A DNA stretch of 23,007 bases from Campylobacter sp. (GCA_024680445.1 JAILCJ010000139.1:1-23007); one strand, 5' to 3'. Positions 1 through 6,181 are shown, counted from the stretch's first letter. Notes: generated by a model not told the origin, from the sequence alone. Program-made: numbers and translations.

Positions 1-1192
1 CTGTACTCCACTGAATTAGTTAACTTATGGGCCATACAAGCTTCTATTACTTCATTACTAGCCCCAATGGTAGCTATATCTGATAAATGATGATTGCATA
101 TAGTTTTAAATGTCTTTCTAAATCCGTGAGCAGTTAATTTACCCACCCATTTACCTTTAACTACATTTTAACAGCTTTATTTAATGTTTCTGTCCTATTA
201 AAAAACTTTTCTTTTATCTTCTCTTCCGATACATTCTCGTGGCCATCTATTGGGAAAACATACTCATCATTGCCACTAAAAAGCTTTTGTTCTTCCAATA
301 CTCTCATTAAGTAGCTTGATAATGCTAAACTATGCCTTATATTTTCTTTCATCTCTATTGGCGGATAGTTTAATACCTTATTTTCAAAATCTATCCAATC
401 CCATTTGATTTTTACGGTGTTTATAGGGCGATTAGCACTGTATATTTGAAACAATACCATTCTTCTAGTCATATCTTTTATTTTAGTATTTTGCTTAAAA
501 TCCTTTATCCACTCACGCAAATCATTTTCATCTATTAGGCCCGGAAGTCTGTTATCATAGTCATTTTGTGTATAAAAACTATGAACCGTTGGAAAATGTT
601 GCTTTAAATTCTTAGCTGGATTTTTTACTATATAATCATCATCCACTGCGATTTCAAACACATTAAATATGTAGTTTATAAGTCTATGTATAGTTTCTAG
701 CCTACTCGATTTTATATCGCTGGGTCTAAAAATAGCATTTAACACTTCCAATAAATCACTAGCTTTAATCTCTTTTGCATCCATATTACCAAATTTAGGT
801 AATATATATAATTCAAATGCTCTTCTAACCTTATCCATATAGCCTTTGCTATTCTTTTTATATTGTTGTGTTAAATATACTTCAAGTAGATTTATAAATT
901 TATATTTGTCATCCTTACCTTTTATAATATCTAGGCTTTTGCCACTTTCTAGCTCTTTTAGTAGTTTATTAGCATCGTTGCTAGCCTCTGCTACACTATA
1001 AATACCCTCTCTAAATTCTTTGATTTTCATATATTTTTCATCGTATTTAAGCATAAAAGTCTTCATACCGCTAGGGTAGATGAAAATATAAAGCTCTTTT
1101 GGATTGCCTACGGCTTTGACATACCGGTTACTTTTAATTCCTAAGTTGCGTATATCTTTATCTTGTAAATTTGATTTGCTTATATTTCCCAT
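1..1192 (-). pseudogene. P4-type tyrosine recombinase (integrase), frameshifted and cut by the window edge
   Basis: Site-specific recombinase that would insert and excise a genomic island. The N-terminus resembles the arm-binding domain of P4-family integrases (a YIFIYPSGMKTFMLKY segment around residues 34-50), followed by a core-binding region and the start of the catalytic domain with the first catalytic Arg in YSANRPIN. The first frame stops at 161 after AVKM. Reading on from about 160 to 1 in another frame gives LTAHGFRKTFKT, the family's HxxR box, then CMAHKLTNSVEY, so one base has been lost near the T4 run at 166-169. The catalytic Tyr would lie beyond the window. The start at 1192 has an AAAGGT ribosome site. 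The gene points away from tRNA-Ala, whose 3' end lies 207 bp upstream. The family call is firm. Whether the frameshift is biological or a sequencing error cannot be decided here. Confidence 0.85.
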
Positions 1193-1222
1193 TATAGCGA
1201 CCTTTTGAGCGATTTTTTAAGC

Positions 1223-1368
1223 AAAAGTAACCTAATTGGCTTTTAAGTGACCTAATAAGTTACTTAATTATGCAGAAATGATTATAACATAAAAGTAATC
1301 CAAAATTATTATAAATCGATAAAAAGCCATAAAAATGGGAGTTGATAGGAAGTAAAAGTAATCAAAAA
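1223..1368. repeat. four spaced imperfect direct repeats, possible integrase arm sites
   Basis: Copies of roughly AAAAGTRAYCNAAWN lie at 1223-1237 (AAAAGTAACCTAATT), 1243-1257 (TTAAGTGACCTAATA), 1291-1305 (AAAAGTAATCCAAAA) and 1354-1368 (AAAAGTAATCAAAAA). All are in the same orientation and fill the gap between the integrase start and the tRNA-Ala 3' end. Lambda-like and P4-like integrases bind short direct repeats flanking the crossover core, so these are candidate arm-type sites. That role is inferred from position and repetition only; low-GC sequence makes partial matches easy. Confidence 0.45.
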
Positions 1369-1398
1369 TTAGGGAAAAAAACTTAAAGTTAGCTTAAT

Positions 1399-1474
<76 letters not shown>

Positions 1475-1486
1475 AACAAGGCGGTT

Positions 1487-1492
1487 ATTTTA
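1487..1492 (-). promoter_or_regulatory. -10 box for tRNA-Ala
   Basis: TAAAAT on the minus strand, 13 bp before the mature tRNA-Ala 5' end. No strong -35 is visible, as is usual for Campylobacter sigma-70 promoters. Confidence 0.4.
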
Positions 1493-1576
1493 CACTTTAT
1501 TTGCTTATAAATATTTGAAATACATAAAAGTTTTTAAAGAAATGGCGAGTATAAATATTTTTTTAAGCATATTTTA

Positions 1577-1582
1577 GATAAT
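1577..1582 (+). promoter_or_regulatory. -10 box for the tRNA-Gly-Leu-Cys unit
   Basis: GATAAT in AT-rich sequence 17 bp before the tRNA-Gly 5' end. It is the most plausible promoter for the closely spaced Gly, Leu and Cys tRNAs and possibly the small lipoprotein gene behind them. Confidence 0.4.
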
Positions 1583-1598
1583 ATCACACTTTCATTTT

Positions 1599-1673
1599 GC
1601 GGGAATAGCTCAGGGGTAGAGCACAACCTTGCCAAGGTTGGGGTCGCGAGTTCGAATCTCGTTTCCCGCTCCA
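1599..1673 (+). tRNA. tRNA-Gly(GCC)
   Basis: A 75-nt cloverleaf. The acceptor GCGGGAA pairs with TTCCCGC, the anticodon loop TTGCCAA gives GCC, the T arm contains GTTCGAATC, and CCA is encoded. It is followed after 8 nt by tRNA-Leu. Confidence 0.97.
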
Positions 1674-1681
1674 AAAATCAA

Positions 1682-1768
1682 GCCCGAGTGGCGGAATGGT
1701 AGACGCAAGGGACTTAAAATCCCTCGGTGGTTTTCACTGTACCGGTTCAAGTCCGGTCTCGGGCACCA
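1682..1768 (+). tRNA. tRNA-Leu(UAA)
   Basis: An 87-nt class II tRNA with a long variable arm. The acceptor GCCCGAG pairs with CTCGGGC, the anticodon loop CTTAAAA gives UAA, and CCA is encoded. It lies 2 nt before tRNA-Cys, so the two are almost certainly co-transcribed. Confidence 0.97.
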
Positions 1769-1770
1769 TT

Positions 1771-1844
1771 GGTGACATAGCCAAGCGGTAAGGCAGAAGC
1801 CTGCAAAGCTTTCATCCCCGGTTCAAATCCGGGTGTCACCTCCA
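1771..1844 (+). tRNA. tRNA-Cys(GCA)
   Basis: A 74-nt cloverleaf. The acceptor GGTGACA pairs with TGTCACC, the anticodon loop CTGCAAA gives GCA, and CCA is encoded. The next gene, a small lipoprotein, starts only 17 nt downstream. Confidence 0.96.
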
Positions 1845-1861
1845 AAATTCAAAGGAAATTT

Positions 1862-2014
1862 ATGAGAAATTTACTTTTAGTTTTAGCATTTTTATTTTTA
1901 TCGGCTTGTTCAAATACTTGGCACGGCGTTAAAGAAGACACAAACAACGCTGCTGAATGGACAAAAGAAAAAATTAACAATGGCGCAACTTATGTAAAGG
2001 AAAAAACTGAATAG
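1862..2014 (+). CDS. small entericidin-like lipoprotein (50 aa)
   Basis: A 50-residue protein beginning MRNLLLVLAFLFLSAC. It has a short hydrophobic signal peptide with lipobox LSAC and lipidated Cys16, then a polar tail (SNTWHGVKEDTNNAAEW, then TKEKINNG) rich in Lys, Glu and Asn. The pattern of Cys-x2-T-x2-G-x-x-x-D just after the lipobox is that of the entericidin A/B family, small membrane lipoproteins that in enterobacteria act as a toxin/antidote pair; the role in Campylobacter is unknown. An AAAGGAAA ribosome site lies just upstream. The gene sits in the 219-nt gap between tRNA-Cys and tRNA-Ser on the same strand and may be read through from the tRNA promoter. Coding status is well supported by signal peptide, ribosome site and start; the family call is likely. 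Confidence 0.8.
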   Translation: MRNLLLVLAFLFLSACSNTWHGVKEDTNNAAEWTKEKINNGATYVKEKTE

Positions 2015-2041
2015 TTATAGCTAATTTTAAGCAAATTTGGT

Positions 2042-2047
2042 TATAAT
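2042..2047 (+). promoter_or_regulatory. -10 box for tRNA-Ser
   Basis: A perfect TATAAT preceded by GGT, 16 bp before the tRNA-Ser 5' end and 27 bp after the small lipoprotein stop codon. Confidence 0.55.
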
Positions 2048-2063
2048 TAGATTTCTTTTTTTT

Positions 2064-2151
2064 CGGGAGATGGCTGAGCGGTCGAAAGCGGCGGTCTTGA
2101 AAACCGTTGAGGGTCACACCTCCTGGGGTTCGAATCCCTATCTCCCGGCCA
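2064..2151 (+). tRNA. tRNA-Ser(UGA)
   Basis: An 88-nt class II tRNA. The acceptor CGGGAGA pairs with TCTCCCG, the anticodon loop CTTGAAA gives UGA, there is a long variable arm, the T arm contains GGTTCGAATCC, and CCA is encoded. It is the last intact gene before the block of broken genes. Confidence 0.97.
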
Positions 2152-2258
2152 CTTCATTTTATTTAAGCTCTGTTGGGATAAAATATTGATAAAGCGATTA
2201 AGAAACATACGCTCGTAAATGTCTTATGATTTGTTACAAAATTTTAACCCACGAATCA

Positions 2259-2408
2259 TCAAATTTTATCATCAAACAACAAGCCAGATTGCAAATCCGG
2301 GCTACGAACAAGAATAACCGTTCTAACTTGTGTATATTTCTCAAATGCAATATCTACTCTTGCATTCCATATCTTTAAAACGGATTCACCTGTTTTCTGA
2401 TAATCTTT
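2259..2408 (-). pseudogene. fragment resembling part of a Type II restriction endonuclease
   Basis: A 49-codon open stretch on the minus strand without its own start. It includes VLKIWNARVDIAF and YTQVRTVILVRSPDL, then stops at 2259. The 'VRTVxLVRSxDL' pattern recalls a conserved block in some Type II restriction enzymes, but I cannot name the family. It begins within the end of the methyltransferase-start fragment (2386-2463) and in another frame. This is what a large internal deletion of a methyltransferase-endonuclease pair would leave. Low confidence; the similarity is from memory. Confidence 0.3.
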
Positions 2409-2463
2409 CTATCCTTGCAAAAAGGTCTATGAATTTAAGAGGTTCATTAATTCTTCTCTTCAT
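2386..2463 (-). pseudogene. start of a C5-cytosine DNA methyltransferase, truncated
   Basis: Twenty-five codons beginning MKRRINEPLKFIDLFA, with ribosome site GGAG 7 nt upstream and a promoter before it (TATAAT, 2494-2499). 'LKFIDLFA' is the usual beginning of motif I (FxGxG, S-adenosylmethionine binding) in 5-methylcytosine methyltransferases, normally continuing GIGG. Here it continues RIERLSENR and stops, so motif I is destroyed and some 300 or more residues are missing. The gene cannot be functional. The assignment rests on one short motif plus a correctly placed start and promoter. Confidence 0.45.
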
Positions 2464-2493
2464 TGGCTTCTCCTTCATATTGTTCCTACTTAT

Positions 2494-2499
2494 ATTATA
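2494..2499 (-). promoter_or_regulatory. -10 box of the methyltransferase remnant
   Basis: TATAAT on the minus strand, 31 bp upstream of the remnant ATG at 2463. An inverted repeat lies 3 bp further upstream. Apparently intact although the gene it served is gone. Confidence 0.45.
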
Positions 2500-2502
2500 G
2501 CA

Positions 2503-2522
2503 CTATGCCACACGAGGCATAG
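2503..2522. promoter_or_regulatory. inverted repeat, operator-like
   Basis: CTATGCC-N6-GGCATAG, a perfect 7-bp inverted repeat ending 3 bp upstream of the TATAAT box. A site in this position would overlap the -35 region. Several restriction-modification systems use such palindromes for control by a C protein or by the methyltransferase itself. The site is seen directly; its use as an operator is inferred. Confidence 0.4.
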
Positions 2523-2634
2523 GAATGGGTTCCCGAAGTTGAACCTCTTTACTCTTGGCTTGAATCCAAGTAGTAAAGGTATGCTCTTCTAAAATATTGA
2601 GTTTCGTAGAGAAATCGCCTTTTGCGAAGTTCAC

Positions 2635-2968
2635 AAAACTTGAGTTTTTATGATTTCCCTTATAAGGACACAGAAAAATAGGTTTCATCCGCCTGTGCCA
2701 CACCGTTAATCGTAACTTCATTGTGCATATTCTGGAGCGCATCCAGAATCTTATGCCGCCAGACAAACGCCGTTGTTAAATCAATCCCGCAGATATTCGC
2801 GCATTTTCTGAGAGAGAATTTATTCATCATGCATTCTAAATACTTTTCCCAAGTTGCAACCGATTTCTTCGTGGAAAAAAGAATCGTGTTATTGGTAATT
2901 GCAAAAGTCTTTTTGCAGTCCCTACACATATAGCGTTGAGAGCCGTTTACATGACCGTTTTTAACAAC
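2635..2968 (-). pseudogene. IS1595-type (ISXO2-like) transposase fragment, frameshifted
   Basis: Minus-strand remnant of a transposase. From the right it reads VVKNGHVNGSQRYMCRDC, the second half of the N-terminal zinc ribbon, without its first Cys pair. Then come KKTFAITNNTILFSTKK, a helix-turn-helix region ending FVWRHKILDAL, and the first catalytic Asp in AQADETYFSVS. At about 2660 one extra T shifts the frame; the next frame carries on with YKGNHKNSSF, and similarity ends near 2635. The rest of the DDE domain is absent. No terminal inverted repeat was recognised at either end. The right edge abuts the helicase remnant, suggesting the element or a deletion beginning in it removed the helicase 5' end. 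Confidence 0.75.
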
Positions 2969-3274
2969 ATGAACAGAGCCTTTGGCAAAAGCGAATTAAG
3001 CAGCGGAAGTGGAGTGAATCTACTTAGCGTGCATTCAAGTAAAGGCTTGGAGTTTTCTCAAGTTTTTGTAATAGATTTAGCAAATACTCGCTTCCCAAAC
3101 CTACGCTTAATGGCGCAAGGGGGCAGTTTGGAAGAAGAGCGAAGATTATTTTATGTAGCTGTCACACGCGCAAAAGACGAGCTATACCTAAGCTACGCTA
3201 AATACGATAAAAGCGGCCGCAGCAGCTTTGAAGCAAGTCAATTCATCAAAGAAGCAGGATTTGAAATACCATAA
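2963..3274 (+). pseudogene. C-terminal fragment of a UvrD/Rep-family DNA helicase
   Basis: The last ~100 codons of a superfamily 1A ATP-dependent helicase. Helicase motif V is seen in VNLLSVHSSKGLEF and motif VI in EEERRLFYVAVTRAKDELYL, followed by the typical tail ending KEAGFEIP. The intact Campylobacter protein is roughly 680-700 residues; here Walker A, Walker B and motifs III-IV are missing. The frame runs without interruption back into the transposase remnant, where an accidental start at 2936 exists, but the sequence before ~2963 is antisense to the transposase. A good terminator follows at 3277-3300. This is almost certainly a dead 3' end; an intact helicase may exist elsewhere. Confidence 0.85.
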
Positions 3275-3276
3275 CC

Positions 3277-3300
3277 ACTCTAATTTATATTAGAGTTTTA
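3277..3300 (+). terminator. Rho-independent terminator after the helicase remnant
   Basis: An 8-bp stem, ACTCTAAT/ATTAGAGT, with a TTAT loop, followed by TTTTA. It starts 3 nt after the stop codon at 3274. Confidence 0.7.
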
Positions 3301-3301
3301 C

Positions 3302-3385
3302 TTCTTAAAAAATGGCGAAATTAAAATTTAGCTATATTTAAAACGCAAATGCAGTTCTTAAAAAATGGCGAAATTAAAATTTAGC
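3302..3385. repeat. perfect 31-bp direct repeat, two copies 53 bp apart
   Basis: The copies at 3302-3332 and 3355-3385 are identical over 31 bp. They start TTCTTAAAAAATGGCG and end AAATTTAGC, with 22 bp between them. They lie in the gap between the helicase remnant and the LprI-like gene, with no open frame of note. They look like a small tandem duplication or footprints of lost DNA. Confidence 0.8.
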
Positions 3386-3423
3386 ACTTATATTATCTTA
3401 GCTGTAATATAAATAAATTATTT

Positions 3424-4518
3424 TTAATCATCAACAATGAACACCTCGCCAGATGGTGAAATAATCACACAATGATTGTCTATATAAAATTTCAGTTCTG
3501 ATAAATAAGGGTTAAATTGTAATTGCTCACCACGCAATTTAGCTAAATATTTTGCTAATTCATAAACACGCTCACGCGTCAATGCGTATTGTGTCGTATG
3601 CGCACTTAAAGTCTGGATAAAACTATCTTGGTTGTCTTCTTTGATTGATTTAATTGCATTTTGTTTTTGCTTAGTCCATTCGTGCTGCTCTTTTAATAAC
3701 TCTTGTTTGCGCAAAGACGGTGTTTGCTCTTGTAGCAATTGCCATATTTGTGCTAAGCGATCATCCCAAAATTTAGCTAATTTAATAGATTTTTCATTTA
3801 CATCTAAAAGCGTCTTGGCACAGTCACAATTTAGTTCATCTTCTATTATCTCGGATTTAGTATATGCGTTTTCTAGAAAAATTTGAATCATCAGTTGCTC
3901 GCCACGCAAGTTAGATAAATATTCTGCCAACTCATAAACGCGTTTGCGCGTCAAATTGCTTTTTGCAGAGCATACGCTTAAAGGCTGGATAGAGCCGCCT
4001 TCGGTTTTTTCTTGTATTATATTAATTACTTTTTGTTTTTCTTTGAGCCATGCGTATTGCTCTTTTAATAATTCTTGCTTGCGCGATGATGGCATTTCAT
4101 TTTGCAGACATTGCCATAGTTGTATTAAACGGCTGTCCCAAAAATCAGCTATATCTCGAGCTTTAAAATTTAATTCTAGCTGTGTCATTGCATTATCGTG
4201 TTTATTTAATAAGCTGTTGTTAGAAGAATTTGTTTTTTCTATAAAAGTTCGTATGCTTTTTTTATTAGAAGCGTCTATGGTGTCTTCTTCAAACTCGCTA
4301 TTAGTTGGACAATAACAAGTGGCTATAAAAGGAAAAGTGGCATTGCTCTCGATAATATTTGCTTCATTAGATACCCAGCATTGCTTATGCGCTGTAATGA
4401 GATTTAAGCGTGCACTTTCAAATGCGTTATTTGTTTGGTTAAGCTCTTGATTAGCAAAAATAAAGCTATACATATTTATTGTGATAAATATAATAAATGC
4501 TCGCATGTTATTTATCAT
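3424..4518 (-). CDS. secreted protein with two tandem LprI-like (DUF1311) domains
   Basis: A 364-residue protein with an N-terminal signal peptide (hydrophobic residues ~6-22, FANQEL after it), so probably periplasmic. Two homologous ~90-residue units lie at about 120-209 and 243-333. Each runs FWDxRLxQxWQ, SxRKQELLKEQ, a Trp a few residues on, then LTRxRVYELAxYLxxLRGEQL. This is the layout of the DUF1311/lysozyme-inhibitor LprI domain (a K/R-x-x-L-x-x-x-Q-x-x-W core and a TR-R-x-x-EL helix), although that family's conserved Cys pairs are only partly present. A short tail ends GEVFIVDD. A role in protecting the envelope against lysozyme is known for some relatives and is only a possibility here. 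The start at 4518 follows an AAGGA ribosome site. It lies downstream of a terminator (4541-4573), so it probably has its own promoter. Confidence 0.75.
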   Translation of the reverse strand: MINNMRAFIIFITINMYSFIFANQELNQTNNAFESARLNLITAHKQCWVSNEANIIESNATFPFIATCYCPTNSEFEEDTIDASNKKSIRTFIEKTNSSNNSLLNKHDNAMTQLELNFKARDIADFWDSRLIQLWQCLQNEMPSSRKQELLKEQYAWLKEKQKVINIIQEKTEGGSIQPLSVCSAKSNLTRKRVYELAEYLSNLRGEQLMIQIFLENAYTKSEIIEDELNCDCAKTLLDVNEKSIKLAKFWDDRLAQIWQLLQEQTPSLRKQELLKEQHEWTKQKQNAIKSIKEDNQDSFIQTLSAHTTQYALTRERVYELAKYLAKLRGEQLQFNPYLSELKFYIDNHCVIISPSGEVFIVDD

Positions 4519-4540
4519 TATTTAATCCTTAGATAAATTA

Positions 4541-4573
4541 AAAAGCCCCTAAGGATTGCTCCCTATGGGCTTT
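4541..4573 (-). terminator. terminator downstream of the flagellin 3' end
   Basis: On the minus strand AAAGCCC and GGGCTTT form a 7-bp stem around an 18-nt loop, followed by TTTTAATTT. It lies 45 bp beyond the stop codon at 4618 and looks like the native terminator of the flagellin gene whose 3' end is kept here. Confidence 0.65.
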
Positions 4574-4598
4574 AGCGCTTTTAAGCGTTGATTGGGCC

Positions 4599-4618
4599 AT
4601 CGCGCAAGCAAGCGCGAT
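4599..4618. other. GC-rich hairpin at the end of the flagellin segment
   Basis: ATCGCGC-N6-GCGCGAT, a perfect 7-bp inverted repeat. It starts 13 nt after the stop codon that the normal flagellin frame would use (4631-4633), but touches the stop codon of the shifted frame (4618-4620). There is no T-run, so it may protect the mRNA 3' end rather than terminate. Confidence 0.55.
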
Positions 4619-5505
4619 TAAGCCACTAAGTTATTGCAATAAGCGCATAACGTTTTTTGTTGGATAGTGTTAGCTTGGCTCATTGCGTAGCTACCAGATT
4701 GTGCTAGGATGTTGTATTTATTAAAGTTGCTAGCTTCAGTAGCGAAATCAACATCGCGGATTTGAGATTTGGCACTCTTAACGTTAATTTGAGTTACGCT
4801 AATGTTGTTGATAGTGCTTTGAAGTTGGTTTTGAACAGAACCAAGGTCCTTCAGCATATGTCCAGCAGCCAAAGACCACTCTTCGGCAGTCGGGAGCCGG
4901 TACGTTCCGCCTCGCGTCTCCGAGAGCCATTTGCAATAAGCCACAGCGTCGGCGTAGCTGACGTTCACCGCCGGGGCGTCAGCCGATCCGACGGGGGCGA
5001 AATGCCGCCCAGTTAGGTCGGCGAAAACCGCGTAATCATCGTTCGTCACGGGCGTATAGGCAATGAAAACGTTTGTGCCAGCACCCAATACGGGGACGAA
5101 ACCGGAAGACGGCGTGCGCGCTCCCGGTCTCAGTCGCGGATCGGAGAAGCGCGCCATCGTGGCGTCGATTCTCGCCTCCCGGTTCTCGATCATCTCGGCG
5201 ATAATCGCTTCCATTTCCTCAATTTTGTCCTGCGTCCGGGCCGTGTGCCGCAGTTCGTCGAACTTCGCCCGCTTGCGGTCAAGAACCCGGTCGTAGTTTT
5301 CGGCCACCTTTGCACGGAGGCGGGCGTAGTTTTCCTCGGTCGGATGAAGGCGATACGCGGAGATAAGCGCCCTCGTCTCGGGATTGAGCTCGGGCCGCTT
5401 CACCTCAGCGGCCGTCTGCCGGGGGCGGGTGTCCGCTTGTACGTCAATGCCAAACAAGCATAAAGCCGCCAAGTCAGCGGCGGCAATTCTTATTGCTTTA
5501 CCCAT
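4618..5505 (-). CDS. chimeric ORF: GC-rich FGE/SUMF1-like fragment fused to a flagellin C-terminus
   Basis: 295 residues from the start at 5505. Two longer starts (5517, 5565) are in frame, but only 5505 has a suitably spaced AAAGGA site. Residues ~1-25 look like a weak signal peptide; ~50-130 are Arg/Glu-rich and helical. Residues ~150-217 resemble the formylglycine-generating enzyme/SUMF1 fold: [51 protein letters not shown]. The domain stops there, before the family's catalytic Cys region. Residues 218-295 are a flagellin C-terminal D1/D0 segment: [48 protein letters not shown]. The last residues are scrambled by a frameshift in an A6 run. Bases ~4855-5500 are visibly GC-rich and the flanks AT-rich, so the FGE part is foreign. 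Probably a recombination relic; an expressed fusion cannot be excluded because promoter and frame are intact. Confidence 0.7.
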   Translation of the reverse strand: MGKAIRIAAADLAALCLFGIDVQADTRPRQTAAEVKRPELNPETRALISAYRLHPTEENYARLRAKVAENYDRVLDRKRAKFDELRHTARTQDKIEEMEAIIAEMIENREARIDATMARFSDPRLRPGARTPSSGFVPVLGAGTNVFIAYTPVTNDDYAVFADLTGRHFAPVGSADAPAVNVSYADAVAYCKWLSETRGGTYRLPTAEEWSLAAGHMLKDLGSVQNQLQSTINNISVTQINVKSAKSQIRDVDFATEASNFNKYNILAQSGSYAMSQANTIQQKTLCAYCNNLVA

Positions 5506-5555
5506 ATTCAAAAACATCCTTTCTAAAGAAGATCTGCTAACTTTTGTAAAAGGAT

Positions 5556-5584
5556 AGCATAGCACAAACCAGTTATAACGTCAA
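5556..5584 (-). promoter_or_regulatory. sigma-70-type promoter for the chimeric ORF
   Basis: On the minus strand TTGACG (5579-5584), a 17-bp spacer, then TATGCT (5556-5561), about 50 bp upstream of the start at 5505. The well-formed -35 is unusual for Campylobacter, whose promoters generally lack one, so the promoter may have come with the foreign gene. Confidence 0.6.
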
Positions 5585-5781
5585 TATTTTTTCCAAACAG
5601 AGCCTTTATTTAAATTATATTTTCATTAAAATTCTTTAAAGTAGTAAAAAAATAGATAAATTTTCTTGTTTTGTATCTAAAAATTTGATTTTTGTAAAAA
5701 TTTTTGAAAGTATTTTTAAATTTGTTTATGCTCGCAATGTTTATAAATCAAATTTGATAGCAAAAAGTTAAAATTTCAAGC
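5585..5781. other. AT-rich intergenic region
   Basis: About 200 bp of very AT-rich sequence between two minus-strand genes. It contains scattered AAATTTG/CAAATTT words typical of this genome and no open frame or RNA gene that I can support. Confidence 0.5.
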
Positions 5782-6021
5782 TTAACCAAGAGTGATTTTT
5801 GTGTTTAGGGCGTGACAAACTAGGTCTAAAATTTCTATATCAATGTTTGGATTGTATTCGTCTATGATTTTAAAAATTTCGCTTTTCATATCCTCGTCGT
5901 GATTTGGGTGAGCTTTGCTATAAGCTTCATCAACTATTTTTATAAGCGTGAAATTATCGATATTTGCTTCACGCATAGCCATTTTTAATTGTTTTGAAAT
6001 CTCCCATTTAAAACTTTGCAT
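5782..6021 (-). CDS. small hypothetical protein (79 aa)
   Basis: Not recognised. A soluble, acidic protein beginning MQSFKWEISKQLKMAM, predicted mostly helical, with no signal peptide, Cys pairs or membrane segment. Only one Cys (LVCHAL) is present. The start at 6021 has a weak GAGA site 5 nt upstream. Base use matches the host, and the frame has a plausible amino acid composition, so it is probably real. It stands alone between the FGE/flagellin chimera and a divergently oriented lipoprotein gene. Confidence 0.55.
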   Translation of the reverse strand: MQSFKWEISKQLKMAMREANIDNFTLIKIVDEAYSKAHPNHDEDMKSEIFKIIDEYNPNIDIEILDLVCHALNTKITLG

Positions 6022-6134
6022 TTTTTCTCACTTTTTATATAAAAAATTGTAATTTTTGTGCTAATTTTCTCAAATTTTAGCTTTAAATTTGAAAAAGTTA
6101 TAAAAAATTGGCTCAAATTTATAAAAAAACTTTG

Positions 6135-6140
6135 TATAAT
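6135..6140 (+). promoter_or_regulatory. -10 box for the lipoprotein gene
   Basis: TATAAT preceded by TTG, 42 bp before the ATG at 6182, in an AT-rich divergent intergenic region. Confidence 0.5.
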
Positions 6141-6181
6141 GGCGTTTTTGGTCTTGATATAAAAATTGTAAAGAGTGTTAA

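Noticed and set aside
2721..2933. Plus-strand ORF opposite the transposase remnant
   Set aside because: Antisense shadow of the IS1595-type coding sequence, with no ribosome site and no family resemblance.
2936..2962. ATG at 2936 as the true start of a short helicase-like protein
   Set aside because: The first ~9 codons are antisense to the transposase zinc ribbon, and the remaining ~100 residues lack every ATP-binding motif.
4762..5463. Several plus-strand ORFs in the GC-rich segment (e.g. 4762-5016, 5063-5296, 5245-5463)
   Set aside because: They are opposite-strand shadows of the FGE-like coding sequence. GC-rich DNA has few stop codons, they lack ribosome sites, and the minus-strand frame carries recognisable domains.
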